Of a stretch of DNA of 64,000 nt, positions 26,564 through 35,265 are shown piece by piece (position 1 is the stretch's first letter; every line of letters starts with the position of its first letter). The notes below the pieces were generated by a model. That model saw only the letters and a program-made list of their open reading frames with translations. It did no database searches and was not told the DNA's origin. Where the stretch lies: assembly GCA_963822695.1 (NCBI GenBank), contig CAWGJH010000021.1, positions 62,001-126,000 of the forward strand, read 5' to 3'. Made by a program: the position numbers and the translations under genes. The DNA comes from GCA-003244245 sp963822695 (GTDB lineage: Bacteria; Actinomycetota; Actinomycetes; Mycobacteriales; Pseudonocardiaceae).

Positions 26564-27781
26564 TTAGCGGGCGCCGCTCAGCGGGCGTAGCTCGTCTTCC
26601 AGCTCGCGCACGGGCGGATAGGCGGGCCACTTATTCCGCATCTGGGTGTGAGCGCGTTGCAGTGCGCGGGCGAGCCGCGTCGAGCGCGTAGTGCGGCACA
26701 CGGCCAGCGCCTGGCGGGCGTGGGCGACGGCTCGCTCGGCCTCCCCGGCAGTGGTGAGCGCTTCGGCGGCCGCGACGGTGAAGATCGCGGCCCACTCGGA
26801 GTCACGTTCGCCCCCAGGCAGCTCGTGCAGTCCGGTGGTCAACTCCTCTACCGCTCGCTCCGTGAAGCGGGGGTCTCCCAGCGTGTGCCAGGTAAGGCCC
26901 CGTTGCAGAGTGAAGAACCCGGAGCCGTACCAGTACATGTTGGGTGGGGCGTCGGCCTGCTGGGCGGTAGCGCGCTCAGCGAATTCCTCGGCGTGCCGCA
27001 GTGTCCGCTCGACCTTGGCAGACTCTCCGGTCATCGCCCATCCACGGGCCTCCTGGTGGGCGTTGTAGGCGTGCTGGGCGATGAACACCCGCTGGTCCCG
27101 GCGGGCGGCGCGGGACAGCGTGATGACTCCTTGTGGGTCATCCAACATCCACGCCAGGTGGCCCTTGAAAGACAACGCTAGCGCCGTCAGGTCCGGGTCG
27201 TCGATCTCCATCCCGAGCGCGAGAGCCGCGTCAAGTTCCACCCGGGCCTGCTCGGTGTGCCCGGTCTCAGCGAGCAGCCACCCGAGGTACTGATGCAGTT
27301 CCCCGGCCAGCGCGCCGACCTGATCACGGATCGGGCCGCGGGCATCGGCTAGCAAGCTTCGGGCCAGCGCCCGGTTGCCGCGGACACCGGGCAACACGGC
27401 GGCGGACCCGATCTGGTCCTCCAGGCGGCGGGTGGCGGCAAGCACGTCGGCGAGCGCGCGGACCGTGGCGGCGTCAACCCGTCGAGGATGACGGGCGGCC
27501 AGCGCCACCCGTTCCCGGTCCTCCGAGTCGGCGGGCACCGCTCCAGTTCGCGGGAGGGCATCGGCAACTTCCCATGCGGCCAGCAGCGCTCCTCCCGCAT
27601 TGAGAGCGTGATCCAACGCCTCGGCCACGCGCTGGGTGGGCCAGCGGCGGCCGTGCTCGATGTGGTGGACGTATCCGCGGGCGACGTGCGCCGCGGCGGC
27701 GACACCGGCCAGTGACAGACCCGCCTGATCGCGCAACGCAGCCAACTGCTCGGTGAAGCTCGCTCGCCCGTCTTCGTCCAT
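26564..27781 (-). CDS. XRE-family helix-turn-helix regulator with helical-repeat C terminus
   Basis: 405 residues. The N-terminal XRE domain (LRDQAGLSLAGVAAAAHVARGYVHHIEHGRRWPT, about 15-48) is followed by a long TPR-like helical region (GWLLAETGHTEQARVELDAAL and others). This design is common in actinobacterial signalling regulators that may bind a small peptide or ligand. ATG 27781 is only 17 bases downstream of a 42-bp perfect palindrome, a likely operator or attenuating hairpin for this gene. An adjacent rightward frame starts on the other side of the palindrome. Confidence 0.82.
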   Translation of the reverse strand: MDEDGRASFTEQLAALRDQAGLSLAGVAAAAHVARGYVHHIEHGRRWPTQRVAEALDHALNAGGALLAAWEVADALPRTGAVPADSEDRERVALAARHPRRVDAATVRALADVLAATRRLEDQIGSAAVLPGVRGNRALARSLLADARGPIRDQVGALAGELHQYLGWLLAETGHTEQARVELDAALALGMEIDDPDLTALALSFKGHLAWMLDDPQGVITLSRAARRDQRVFIAQHAYNAHQEARGWAMTGESAKVERTLRHAEEFAERATAQQADAPPNMYWYGSGFFTLQRGLTWHTLGDPRFTERAVEELTTGLHELPGGERDSEWAAIFTVAAAEALTTAGEAERAVAHARQALAVCRTTRSTRLARALQRAHTQMRNKWPAYPPVRELEDELRPLSGAR

Positions 27782-27798
27782 GCCCGCTGTCTCCGTCT

Positions 27799-27840
27799 CC
27801 CTCTCGGTGTCACCTCACCGGTGAGGTGACACCGAGAGGG
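27799..27840. promoter_or_regulatory. 42-bp perfect palindrome upstream of the XRE gene
   Basis: Two exact 21-base arms (CCCTCTCGGTGTCACCTCACC and its complement) meet without a spacer. It lies 17 bases before the XRE start and 35 bases before a rightward ATG. The position fits an autoregulatory operator for a dimeric helix-turn-helix protein; a leader hairpin is the alternative. The inner TGTCACC/GGTGACA half-sites could form a nested site. Confidence 0.65.
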
Positions 27841-27875
27841 TTCCACCCATTTCATCCAGGCGCGATGGTAGTCAC

Positions 27876-28367
27876 ATGATCGCCGAAGTCGCCGCGCTGG
27901 TGGCCGCCGAGCCCAGGCGGGCACCAGCGCATCTTTTCATCACTCCCCGCCGTGAGCTGGTCACATCGCTCGCGCTGCAGGTGTGTCCGCATCCCGACGC
28001 CGGACACACCCGATACACGCAGCCTGCGACGTGCCGCGCCCGACAGGCCTGCGGGTACCTCGACCCCCAGGTCCCACCAAGGCTCCGGCTGGCCGCCGGT
28101 CAACTGCCCCGTCCTGCTTCCGGCTCCTGGCGGCCAGCCGGAGCCCCCGCTGTTCGGGCGTTGGACCGTTGCGGTGGGCGCGGTGCCCCGATGAGGGTCG
28201 CCCGGCCCTGCTGGCCCCCCATGAGGTCCAGCGCGCCAACGTCGGAGGTCGCCCCGGGTGTTGTGCGGGCGATCGGTTCCCCCGGAGGGACTCACCATCA
28301 CCCACGGCCTGCCGGGAGTGTTGTGTGGGAGTTGCGTTGTCGTCGGCTTCACCGTGGCAAGCGGTGA
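27876..28367 (+). CDS. Uncertain hypothetical protein with Cys/His pattern
   Basis: A 163-residue frame divergent from the XRE gene. The first 60 residues look protein-like (MIAEVAALVAAEPRRAPAHL; then CPHPDAGHTRYTQPATCRARQACGY with Cys and His spacing suggestive of metal binding); the remainder is Pro/Arg-rich and may be non-coding or out of frame. No ribosome site stands out. I do not recognise it. The rest of 27841-28577 holds no other frame I trust. Confidence 0.3.
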   Translation: MIAEVAALVAAEPRRAPAHLFITPRRELVTSLALQVCPHPDAGHTRYTQPATCRARQACGYLDPQVPPRLRLAAGQLPRPASGSWRPAGAPAVRALDRCGGRGAPMRVARPCWPPMRSSAPTSEVAPGVVRAIGSPGGTHHHPRPAGSVVWELRCRRLHRGKR

Positions 28368-28577
28368 GGCGGGAGTACCTGGGACCTCGCCAGGCTCCCC
28401 CGCCTTACCCGATACAAGGGCCGGGCTCGGGAAGGGTGCCTGGTCGTCCAGGGGGGTGGAGCGCTCGCGCGGTGACGGTTCTGGCCGGGGCGTGGTTCCC
28501 CGGGCAGGTTCGCCCTTGAGGGCCAGGTGCCCGGCACACAAAATAATCCGCTGCTCGGGTGAGGAGTAGACCACCAC

Positions 28578-29927
28578 GTGACCGATAACCGCCGCGACGG
28601 GGTAGCCTCGCCAGCACGACCGGCCGGGTTTGACCTTGATGACCCAGCGCTGCGCGAGGCGTGCGCCGAACGGGACATTGCGACCATTTTTCGCCTCCTG
28701 CGTCCCTGTGGTCTCAGTCAACGCCAGATCGCCGCTCGCTGCGGGATGAGTGAGTCTGAGGTGTCGGAGATTCTGGCTGGCCGTCAGGTCAAAAGCTATG
28801 ACGTGTTCGTGCGCATCGCTGAGGGTTTAAGCATCCCCAGGGGCATGATGGGCTTGGCGACGGGTGAGCATCACGAGGTGCGGCCGGTGTCGCCGTCGTA
28901 CGTGGATGAGGAGGAAGCGGAAGCCGTGAAGCGGCGGGGGTTGTTGTCGTTGGGCATGGCCATGGTCATCGAACCGACGCCGGTGTACGTGAAGCCGCTG
29001 GCCACGTCGGACGTGCCGCTCGAGCCACCGGCCAAGGTTGGGCTGACCGATGTCCAGATATATGAGGACACCGTGGCTCAGCTTGACACGCTCGACCGCA
29101 GGGTTGGTGGGATGACCTCCAGAGAGCCGCTCGTGGCGATGGCCGTGACAGGCGAACAGCTCCTCACGGCACAGATGCAGTCAGACGTGCACCAACGCCT
29201 TTGTTATGCCGTGTCAGAGGCTCACCGCTGTGCCGCGTTGGCGTTGGGTGATGCGCGTCTGGTTGAGGCGTGCCGCGCTCATGCCCACCGCGCCCTTGAC
29301 CTTGCCGCTGGCGACCGAGACCGTATCGCCCAAATCCTGTGCACCTCCGGCTCGGTAGAGAAGTCCTACGGTGAAGTGGGCTTTGGTTTAGAGCTGGTCC
29401 AGCTCGCTCAGGTAGCGGCGGCTGTCTCCGGTGACCCGCAAGTGGGCGCGGTGCTCGCCGGGGAGGCCGCCGCCGCTTATCACGCACTCGGGTACCCCGA
29501 GAAGGCTCGACAGGAACTGGATACGGCCCGGAGGTTGTTCGGTGAGGCAGGCTCTGGTGCGTCGCTGCCGTTTTTCTCCTCCTATGGGAATGGTCACGCT
29601 GTGCTCGCGGCGGCAGAGCAGCAGTTCGGAAATTATGATGCCGCCAGAGCTGATGGAATGACCGCCCTGGAGTTACGGCCGGTCGGCGAGGAACGCAGCA
29701 AGGCGCTGGATACCGTTATTCTGGCGATTACGAATGTGCGAGCTGGTGAACTACGGGAGGGTGTCCAGCAAGCCAGTCAGGCACTAGTGCTCGCTCAACG
29801 GGTTGGCTCACGACGCGTGAGAGCGAGACTGACGCCGCTGGCTGAGGCTCTGGCACGTCGCAACGACAGTACCTGCCGTGATCTCGCGCGGGCGGCTCGA
29901 AGCCTTGCCGTGTCACCAGCGCTATGA
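28578..29927 (+). CDS. XRE-family regulator with C-terminal TPR-like domain
   Basis: 449 residues. The helix-turn-helix (LSQRQIAARCGMSESEVSEILAGRQVKSYDV, about 46-76) is followed by a flexible acidic stretch and a long helical-repeat region (ALALGDARLVEACRAHAHRAL; EKARQELDTARRLFGEAG). This architecture is frequent in actinomycete cytosolic sensors. GTG 28578 is used because the reading frame upstream has no better start. It converges on the broken DnaB-N-like gene; no target can be named. Confidence 0.82.
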   Translation: MTDNRRDGVASPARPAGFDLDDPALREACAERDIATIFRLLRPCGLSQRQIAARCGMSESEVSEILAGRQVKSYDVFVRIAEGLSIPRGMMGLATGEHHEVRPVSPSYVDEEEAEAVKRRGLLSLGMAMVIEPTPVYVKPLATSDVPLEPPAKVGLTDVQIYEDTVAQLDTLDRRVGGMTSREPLVAMAVTGEQLLTAQMQSDVHQRLCYAVSEAHRCAALALGDARLVEACRAHAHRALDLAAGDRDRIAQILCTSGSVEKSYGEVGFGLELVQLAQVAAAVSGDPQVGAVLAGEAAAAYHALGYPEKARQELDTARRLFGEAGSGASLPFFSSYGNGHAVLAAAEQQFGNYDAARADGMTALELRPVGEERSKALDTVILAITNVRAGELREGVQQASQALVLAQRVGSRRVRARLTPLAEALARRNDSTCRDLARAARSLAVSPAL

Positions 29928-29942
29928 CTGGCCGGGCGGATC

Positions 29943-31180
29943 TCACCGCCCCCGCTGGTGATCACGCTGTGGTTCCTCGGGTGGTCGGGTCGGCGGTGTG
30001 CTCACCCAGGGTGGTGGTGTCCTGGGTGGGGTGCTGGTGGGGTTGAGGGCGGCGCTGGCCCGGCTGAGCGCTGAGGTGCCGGACAGTCGGCGGGCGTGTT
30101 CTCCGACCTGCTGGTAGGCCTTCTCGGCCGCGGAGACCACGGTGAGAGCGTCCGCGGCGCGATCCTCGGAGATGGCCTGGACCGCGTGGCGGGCGGCGTC
30201 GGTGTGCCGGAGCAGGGAGGCATGCGCGACGGTGTGCACTGCGGGACCCGGCATCCCCGGGGTGTGCGCCGCCATGGTGACCAGTTGCTCGGGCAATAAG
30301 CCGGGGCTGTCGTGGGCGGGGTTGTGCCGTTCGCATTCCCAGGCGAGGGTCACATAATCGAGGGGGGTCGCGGCCTCGGTCAGGGCACCGACGGCGGCCC
30401 AGGTAGCGGCGTGCTCGGGTCGAGAGAAGTCCTCCGGGGTCAGCCAACCCAGCAACTCGGCCCGGACAGCGGGGTCGCTCAGACAGGCGGCGAGGACCTC
30501 GCGCTCGGCCTCGATCACCGCCCGGGTACTCACCGGCGGCCCGAGCAGACCAGGCCGGATCCCGAGGTCCTGGAACTCCGGGGTGTCCTGGACCAGGCCC
30601 CCGAGCGCGGCGGTGATCAGCGAACCCGGGGATCCCTGGGAGTGGCGGAGCCGCTCCCGCAGGTCGTGCAGGCGCTGCTGGGTCTGGGCCAGGGCGGCCT
30701 GGAGAGCGCTCGCACCCAGGGCGGGGTGCTCCCGGGAGTGCTCAGCGGCCTGCTGGATCCGGGAGCCAGCGACCGCGACCATGTGCCGGGCGGCGGCCTC
30801 CAACACCCGGCGGGCATACACGACATGGGGTTGCTGCGGACTAAGGGGGCGGGGAAGTTCGGGCTGGCCGCCGGGGTGGCCGGGGTGGCCCGCATGGAGG
30901 TGTGCAGGTCCACCGCGGTGATCGCGCCCTGGCGAGTGTCGTGCTAGGTCCCGGCGGCGATCACGGCGGGCAGCTCGGTGACGGGCACGCTCCGGCCCTC
31001 GCGATGCAGACCGGTGAGGGTCTGGTAGATCGACCGGGCCTTCCAATGAGTCAAGTCACCAGGCCGCAACCAGTCCCGCACATCACGAACCCGCCCAGAA
31101 TCCCACAACAACGCCCCCACCAAGGCCCGCTCCGCGAGATCAGCGGCACTGGTAGCCGGCTCACTCGGAGCGCTCACCAC
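29943..31180 (-). pseudogene. DnaB-helicase-N-terminal-domain-like protein, broken
   Basis: Starts at GTG 31180 and encodes a first DnaB N-terminal-like helical domain (AERALVGALLWDSGRVRDVRDWL). A TAG at 30944-30946 stops it. The same frame then continues with DLHTSMRATPATPAASPNFPAPL, after which a frameshift near 30840 leads into a second such domain (AEREVLAACLSDPAVRAELLGWL) ending at 29943. Restored it would be about 412 residues with no Walker motifs, so it is a helicase-N-like protein rather than a helicase. Two separate lesions make true decay more likely than a single base-call error. Confidence 0.7.
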
Positions 31181-31321
31181 CGGCCCTGGCCCTCATCAGC
31201 GGCACCGTCACCAGCGGCATGGTCACCGGTGGTGGCACGGGCGAGGGCGGCGTCAGCCAGCGCCAGACGCTCGGCCAGCTCATCGAACACCTCACACTGC
31301 ACTGGGCTGGCGGGGACATAC
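31177..31321 (-). pseudogene. 3' remnant of a gene cut by the inverted-repeat element
   Basis: A frame ending at TGA 31177 (overlapping the next gene's GTG as GTGA) reads YVPASPVQCEVFDELAERLALADAAL and onward for about 48 residues. It has typical coding composition and correct operon-style overlap, but upstream it runs straight into the terminal repeat at 31322 with no start. I infer a gene truncated by insertion or deletion; its function is unknown. Confidence 0.45.
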
Positions 31322-31520
31322 GGGAGACCGACCAAAACCGTGGGAGGTCAACTTTTCGAGCGCCCGGTGATCCTCCGGAGCTGCCAGGTGCGGATCATCC
31401 GGGCACGGACCACGCCCCCGGAGGACTGCGGCGGACCGGATGCCAGGCACCACTGGCGGGACTACGGCTGCGGGGAGCAGCGGTAACAAGTTGACCTCCC
31501 ACGGTTTTGGTCGGTCTCCC
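31322..31520. mobile_element. MITE-like element with 33-bp perfect inverted repeats
   Basis: Positions 31322-31354 and 31488-31520 are exact reverse complements (33 bases, starting GGGAGACCGACC). They bound a 199-bp segment with no open frame of its own. A partial copy of the same end lies at 26490-26528. No clear target duplication is visible. Non-coding body, long perfect ends and a second locus fit a miniature inverted-repeat transposable element or the shrunken remains of an insertion sequence. Truncated genes lie on both sides. Confidence 0.7.
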
Positions 31521-31801
31521 TTGCTCCCCGTGCCTCGAACTTCCGGCGGCCGGCCGGTTCCACGCACCGTCTTTCCGGGTCACCGCTCCCCTGTCAGCGA
31601 CGAGCACTGCGCGGTGCGGCAGCACGGACCCACCAGCTCTTCGACGAGATCGAAGCGGCCCGCCGTGTCCGGATCACCCCGTGTCCAAGCCCCGGCCGTG
31701 GCGTGGCGGGGCGCCTCGCCCACTGGCTCCACCCACCCTTTGCCGTCTGTGCCGGGGTCCGCGCGCCGAATACCATGGAAACGAGCGACAACCGAGGGTG
31801 A
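31521..31801 (+). pseudogene. 3' part of a truncated gene before the graspetide precursor
   Basis: An open frame without any start runs out of the element and ends at TGA 31801, overlapping a GTG as GTGA. The last 60 residues look coding (THQLFDEIEAARRVRITPCP; LAHWLHPPFAVCAGVRAPNT). The overlap with the precursor region suggests it was the first gene of the graspetide operon. I do not recognise a family. Confidence 0.4.
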
Positions 31802-31824
31802 TCTACCTGTCCGATGATCCATTC

Positions 31825-32043
31825 ATGCCAGCGGCTCGGCGGTTTCCGTGTGACGCGTGGCCGCCCGTGGGGAGCGACGAGTTGCCCAGCGGTATGCGGC
31901 CGTTTGTCTTGCGGGGCGCGCAGCAGGTTCCCTCGGCGGTTACCGCTAAGCACCGCACGGCGCCGCACCAGACGCCGCAGACCAATGAAACCAACAGGGA
32001 CGGCACGTCGGTGCAGGATACGTGGTATACGCCAGACGACTGA
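31825..32043 (+). CDS. Graspetide (ATP-grasp RiPP) precursor
   Basis: 72 residues from ATG 31825 (an upstream GTG at 31798 overlaps the preceding stop and would add nine residues). The N-terminal leader carries the usual RRFPCDAWPPVG and RPFVLRG blocks. The C terminus is a core rich in Thr, Ser, Asn, Asp and Glu (HQTPQTNETNRDGTSVQDTW, then YTPDD), suited to ester or amide crosslinks between Thr/Ser/Lys and Asp/Glu side chains. The next two genes are the matching ATP-grasp ligase (broken) and methyltransferase. Confidence 0.72.
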   Translation: MPAARRFPCDAWPPVGSDELPSGMRPFVLRGAQQVPSAVTAKHRTAPHQTPQTNETNRDGTSVQDTWYTPDD

Positions 32044-32058
32044 GAGGGTCGGTGCCCG

Positions 32059-32899
32059 GTGTCACGGGTGTTGATTGTCAGCGCTCGTGGTGACTGGTCG
32101 GCCGAGCAGGTCGCCAAGCAACTACAAGCGCGAGGATGCGCCTACTCGTGGCTTGATCCAGCGGACTTCCCCCAACGGGTGCAGGTCACCGCGAGACTGG
32201 GCCGTGGCTGGCAGGGCGAGGTCGAGACACCGGACGGGGTCTTCTCCTGGGAGGACATCTCCGCTGTGTTCTACCGGCGTCCGCGAGATTTCGACATGCC
32301 GAGCGCAATGTCCGGCCCGGAGCGGCGTTTCGCTCGCGCTCAGGCTCGCGTTGGATTAGGTGGAGTGCTTGCCAGCCTACCGGTGAGGTGCGGCGGTTCG
32401 CGGCAGAACAGGGGGCCATCATCGTCAAGTCACTGGCGGAGCCGATCATCGCCGAATCCGGGTCACAGAAGGCGATCTGGACCCGACGGGTCACGGCGCC
32501 GGAGTTGGCCGATCTCGCCGGCCTTGAGCTGACCACACATTTGTTCCAGGAATGGATTCCTAAAGCTTACGAGGTCCGCCTGACCGTGGTGGGGAAACGT
32601 GACTTCACCGTCGCCATCCATGCTCACTCCGCCGCCGCGCGTATAGACTGGCGCACCGACTATGAGGCGTTGACTTACGAGGTGATCGATTGCCCTACGG
32701 AAGTCTCCGAGCGGGCTCACGTTTTCCTTTCCGCGGCTGGCCTCAGCTACGGGGCGTTCGATTTCATTGTCACCGCTGGCACCGAGGACTACGTCTTTTA
32801 GAGTGCAACGCGGCGGGGCAGTGGGGGTGGCTTGCGCAGGAGTGCGGACTCCCGGTCGCCGGAGCCATCGCCGACGAACTGATCGGAGACGACCGATGA
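32059..32899 (+). pseudogene. ATP-grasp peptide maturase (graspetide ligase), decayed
   Basis: The gene is split over three frames. Residues from MSRVLIVSARGDWSAEQVAK to GLGGVLASLP (to about 32382) form the N-terminal domain. It then jumps to another frame at EVRRFAAEQGAIIVKSLAEP, with about 35-40 residues of the ATP-binding core apparently deleted at the junction. A second shift at a TTTT run near 32798 separates TEDYVF from LECNAAGQWGWLAQECGLPV, the conserved Mg-binding C-terminal block. The family crosslinks precursor side chains using ATP. The missing segment means the enzyme is almost certainly inactive; a sequencing indel alone would not explain the deletion. Confidence 0.78.
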
Positions 32900-34017
32900 C
32901 GGACTGGCAGCCACTCGCCACCGCCATGGCCGAGAGACTTGTAGCCACGGGAGAGCTGACCGAGCCGGCGTGGCAACGGGCGTTCCTCCACACCCCGCGA
33001 CACATCTTCGTTCCCGATCACAGCCTGGCCGACGCCTACTCCCAGGACGCGCTCGTCACCCAATGGCGCGCCGCCGACGAAAGGGGCAACCAGCGCCCCA
33101 CCTCCTCAGCAAGCGCGCCGGGCGCCGTCGCCGTCATGCTGGAACGGCTCCATGTGCAGGATCACCACCGGATCCTGGAGATCGGCACCGGGACCGGCTA
33201 CAACGCGGCACTGCTGTGTCACCGACTCGGCGCGGCAAACGTCTACTCCAACGATATCGATCCCGCACTCATCGACCAGGCCCGGCTCGCGCTCAACAGT
33301 CTCGGCTATCAGCCCACACTGGTCGCCGCCGATGGCTACACCGGTCTGCCCGAGGGCGCACCCTACGATCGCATCCTGGCCACCTGCGCGATCACCCACA
33401 TTCCACCCGAGTGGATACGACAACTCGCCGAGGGCGGCCGTATCGTCGCCCCCATCGCCGGCAACTCGATCAAACCCCTCATGGTTCTCGACAAAACAGC
33501 GCCAGACGAGGTGACCGGACACTTCGACAACAGCCACAATATGGGCTTCATGCCACTACGCCACAACCTCCGCAGTCCCCTCGGTCCTGGTGAGACAGCT
33601 GGCTCCACCGCGTCCGGAATGGCCCACTACGGCACCACCACAACAGATCCCCGTCGGGTTCACGAAGCCAGCCACGACCTGGCCCTGTTCTGTCAACTCC
33701 ATGTGCCCGGCCTACAGCTGGGTTACGACACAGACTCCCCACACTCCACCGACCGCACCCGCGCGACCAGGATCATCGCTCACACCGCCGATGCCGTCGC
33801 CAATGTCTCCTTCCACCCCGAGGACGGGAGGTGGCCCGTCATCCAACGGGGCCCCTGCCGCATCTGGGACACTACCGAGACAGCCATGGCGTTGTGGGAC
33901 CACCTGCACCACCCCGACGTCTCCCGACTCGGAGTCTCCGCGCTCGACGACATCAACCGACAATACGTATGGCTCGACGACCCCGACGGGCCTTACTCCT
34001 GGCCGATGCCACTGTGA
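32896..34017 (+). CDS. Graspetide-associated SAM methyltransferase (PIMT-like)
   Basis: 373 residues beginning ATG 32896, overlapping the ligase stop as ATGA. The N-terminal part is a protein-L-isoaspartate-O-methyltransferase-like domain: TPRHIFVPD (about 34-42), SAM motif I LEIGTGTGYNAALL (about 94-107) and ATCAITHIPPEWI. The C-terminal 150 residues are specific to the ATP-grasp RiPP methyltransferases. Relatives methylate an Asp carboxylate of the crosslinked peptide and lead to aspartimide or isoaspartate. The frame is intact, unlike the ligase. Confidence 0.88.
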   Translation: MTDWQPLATAMAERLVATGELTEPAWQRAFLHTPRHIFVPDHSLADAYSQDALVTQWRAADERGNQRPTSSASAPGAVAVMLERLHVQDHHRILEIGTGTGYNAALLCHRLGAANVYSNDIDPALIDQARLALNSLGYQPTLVAADGYTGLPEGAPYDRILATCAITHIPPEWIRQLAEGGRIVAPIAGNSIKPLMVLDKTAPDEVTGHFDNSHNMGFMPLRHNLRSPLGPGETAGSTASGMAHYGTTTTDPRRVHEASHDLALFCQLHVPGLQLGYDTDSPHSTDRTRATRIIAHTADAVANVSFHPEDGRWPVIQRGPCRIWDTTETAMALWDHLHHPDVSRLGVSALDDINRQYVWLDDPDGPYSWPMPL

Positions 34018-34032
34018 CGGTTTAAAGACGGT

Positions 34033-35265
34033 TTAAAGCCAAACAGCACTCCTCCGGGTTGCCCTTGCGGTTCCGGTGAATCGCAGGGGCAGGGTGATGG
34101 GGCCGGTGATGCCGATGTGGGGCCGCGAGGGTACGGGTCCGGCCAGCGCGAGGTCACCGAGCCGGGACGCCAGGATCGGTAGCGCCTCGCGCATCTCGGT
34201 GCGGGCCAGCCATACGCCGAGGCAGTAGTGGATGCCGCCGCCGAAGGTGAGTTGCGCGGTGCGCTGCGCGGTGATGTCGAACGGCGCGTCACCGAAGGTG
34301 TCGGGTTCGGTGTTGGCCGCGGCCACGAACAGCGCGACGTGGGTGCCGGCCGGGATGTCCACGTCCTGGAAGGTGAAGTCCTCGGTGGCCACCCGGCCGA
34401 TGACACCGACGGTGGGGTTGACTCGCATCAGTTCCTCGACGGCGGTGCTGGCCAGCTCGGGTCGCTGGGCGAGCAGCCGCCACTGCTCGGGGTGCTGGGT
34501 GAAGGTGGTCATCGCCAGGCCGAGCTGGTTGCGAGTGGTGTCCTGGCCCGCGAAGACCAGTGTGCTGACCAGGCTGCGCAGCTCCTCAGTGCTCAGGTGT
34601 TGGCCGTCGGCCTCCACCGCGATGAGCGCGGAGATCAGGTCGTCGCCTGGGTTCTCGCGGCGTTGCGCGGTCAGGTCGTCGCAGCAGGCGTAGAGCCCTG
34701 TGACGGCTGCGTCGATGCGGTCCTGCGCGGCGGCGGCGGCCGGGCTGAAACCGAGCCCCATGTCGGTGGCCCAGCCGAGAAACGGGGTGAAGCGCTCGGC
34801 GGGGATGCCGAGCAGTTCGGCGATCACCCAGGCCGGGTACGGGTCGGCGAACGCTGCCATGAACTCGCAGCCGCCGTTGCCGGCGAAGCCGTCGATCAGC
34901 TCGTGCGTCTTGGCCCGCATGAACGGTCGCAGCACGTCGACACTGTGCTGGGTGAACGCCTTGCTCACCAGCCGGCGCTGGCGCTGGTGCGGGTGGCCCT
35001 CGAGGTTGAGCAGCATCGTACGCAGCCAGTCGGCGAACGGGCCGGTGGTAACGCCGATGGCGGCCAGCGTGTTCAGGATGCCGTGGCGCAGGCGGCGGTC
35101 CCGCAGCAGCGTCAGGCACTCCTGGTAGCGCAGCACCGCGATACCGATCGGGGTGCGCGCCCACCAGCCGGTGTCGGCGGCGGCGCGGACCTCGGGAGAG
35201 TCAACCCGGAACGCCGGGTCGAGGATGTCGAGCACGGCAATGCCGTCGTCGTAGAAGGTGGTCAT
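34033..35265 (-). CDS. Cytochrome P450
   Basis: 410 residues of the bacterial soluble class. The I-helix is FAGQDTTRNQ (oxygen-activating AGxDT), the K-helix ExxR is EELMR and the heme-binding loop is FGGGIHYCLGVWLAR with the axial Cys. ATG 35265 overlaps the stop of the FAD monooxygenase gene, so the two are co-translated and probably act on one substrate. Electron-transfer partners are not encoded nearby. The substrate is unknown. Confidence 0.95.
   Translation of the reverse strand: MTTFYDDGIAVLDILDPAFRVDSPEVRAAADTGWWARTPIGIAVLRYQECLTLLRDRRLRHGILNTLAAIGVTTGPFADWLRTMLLNLEGHPHQRQRRLVSKAFTQHSVDVLRPFMRAKTHELIDGFAGNGGCEFMAAFADPYPAWVIAELLGIPAERFTPFLGWATDMGLGFSPAAAAAQDRIDAAVTGLYACCDDLTAQRRENPGDDLISALIAVEADGQHLSTEELRSLVSTLVFAGQDTTRNQLGLAMTTFTQHPEQWRLLAQRPELASTAVEELMRVNPTVGVIGRVATEDFTFQDVDIPAGTHVALFVAAANTEPDTFGDAPFDITAQRTAQLTFGGGIHYCLGVWLARTEMREALPILASRLGDLALAGPVPSRPHIGITGPITLPLRFTGTARATRRSAVWL

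Noticed and set aside
26068..26691. A 207-residue rightward frame
   Set aside because: Low-complexity composition, runs through the inverted-repeat remnant and into the XRE gene in antisense.
27852..28721. A 289-residue leftward frame upstream of the second XRE gene
   Set aside because: Pro/Gly/Arg/Thr-rich without domain pattern, and it overlaps the start of a well-supported gene.
31322..31520. Attachment sites of an integrated element
   Set aside because: The repeats are inverted and close together, no tRNA or integrase is nearby, and a MITE-like origin explains them better.
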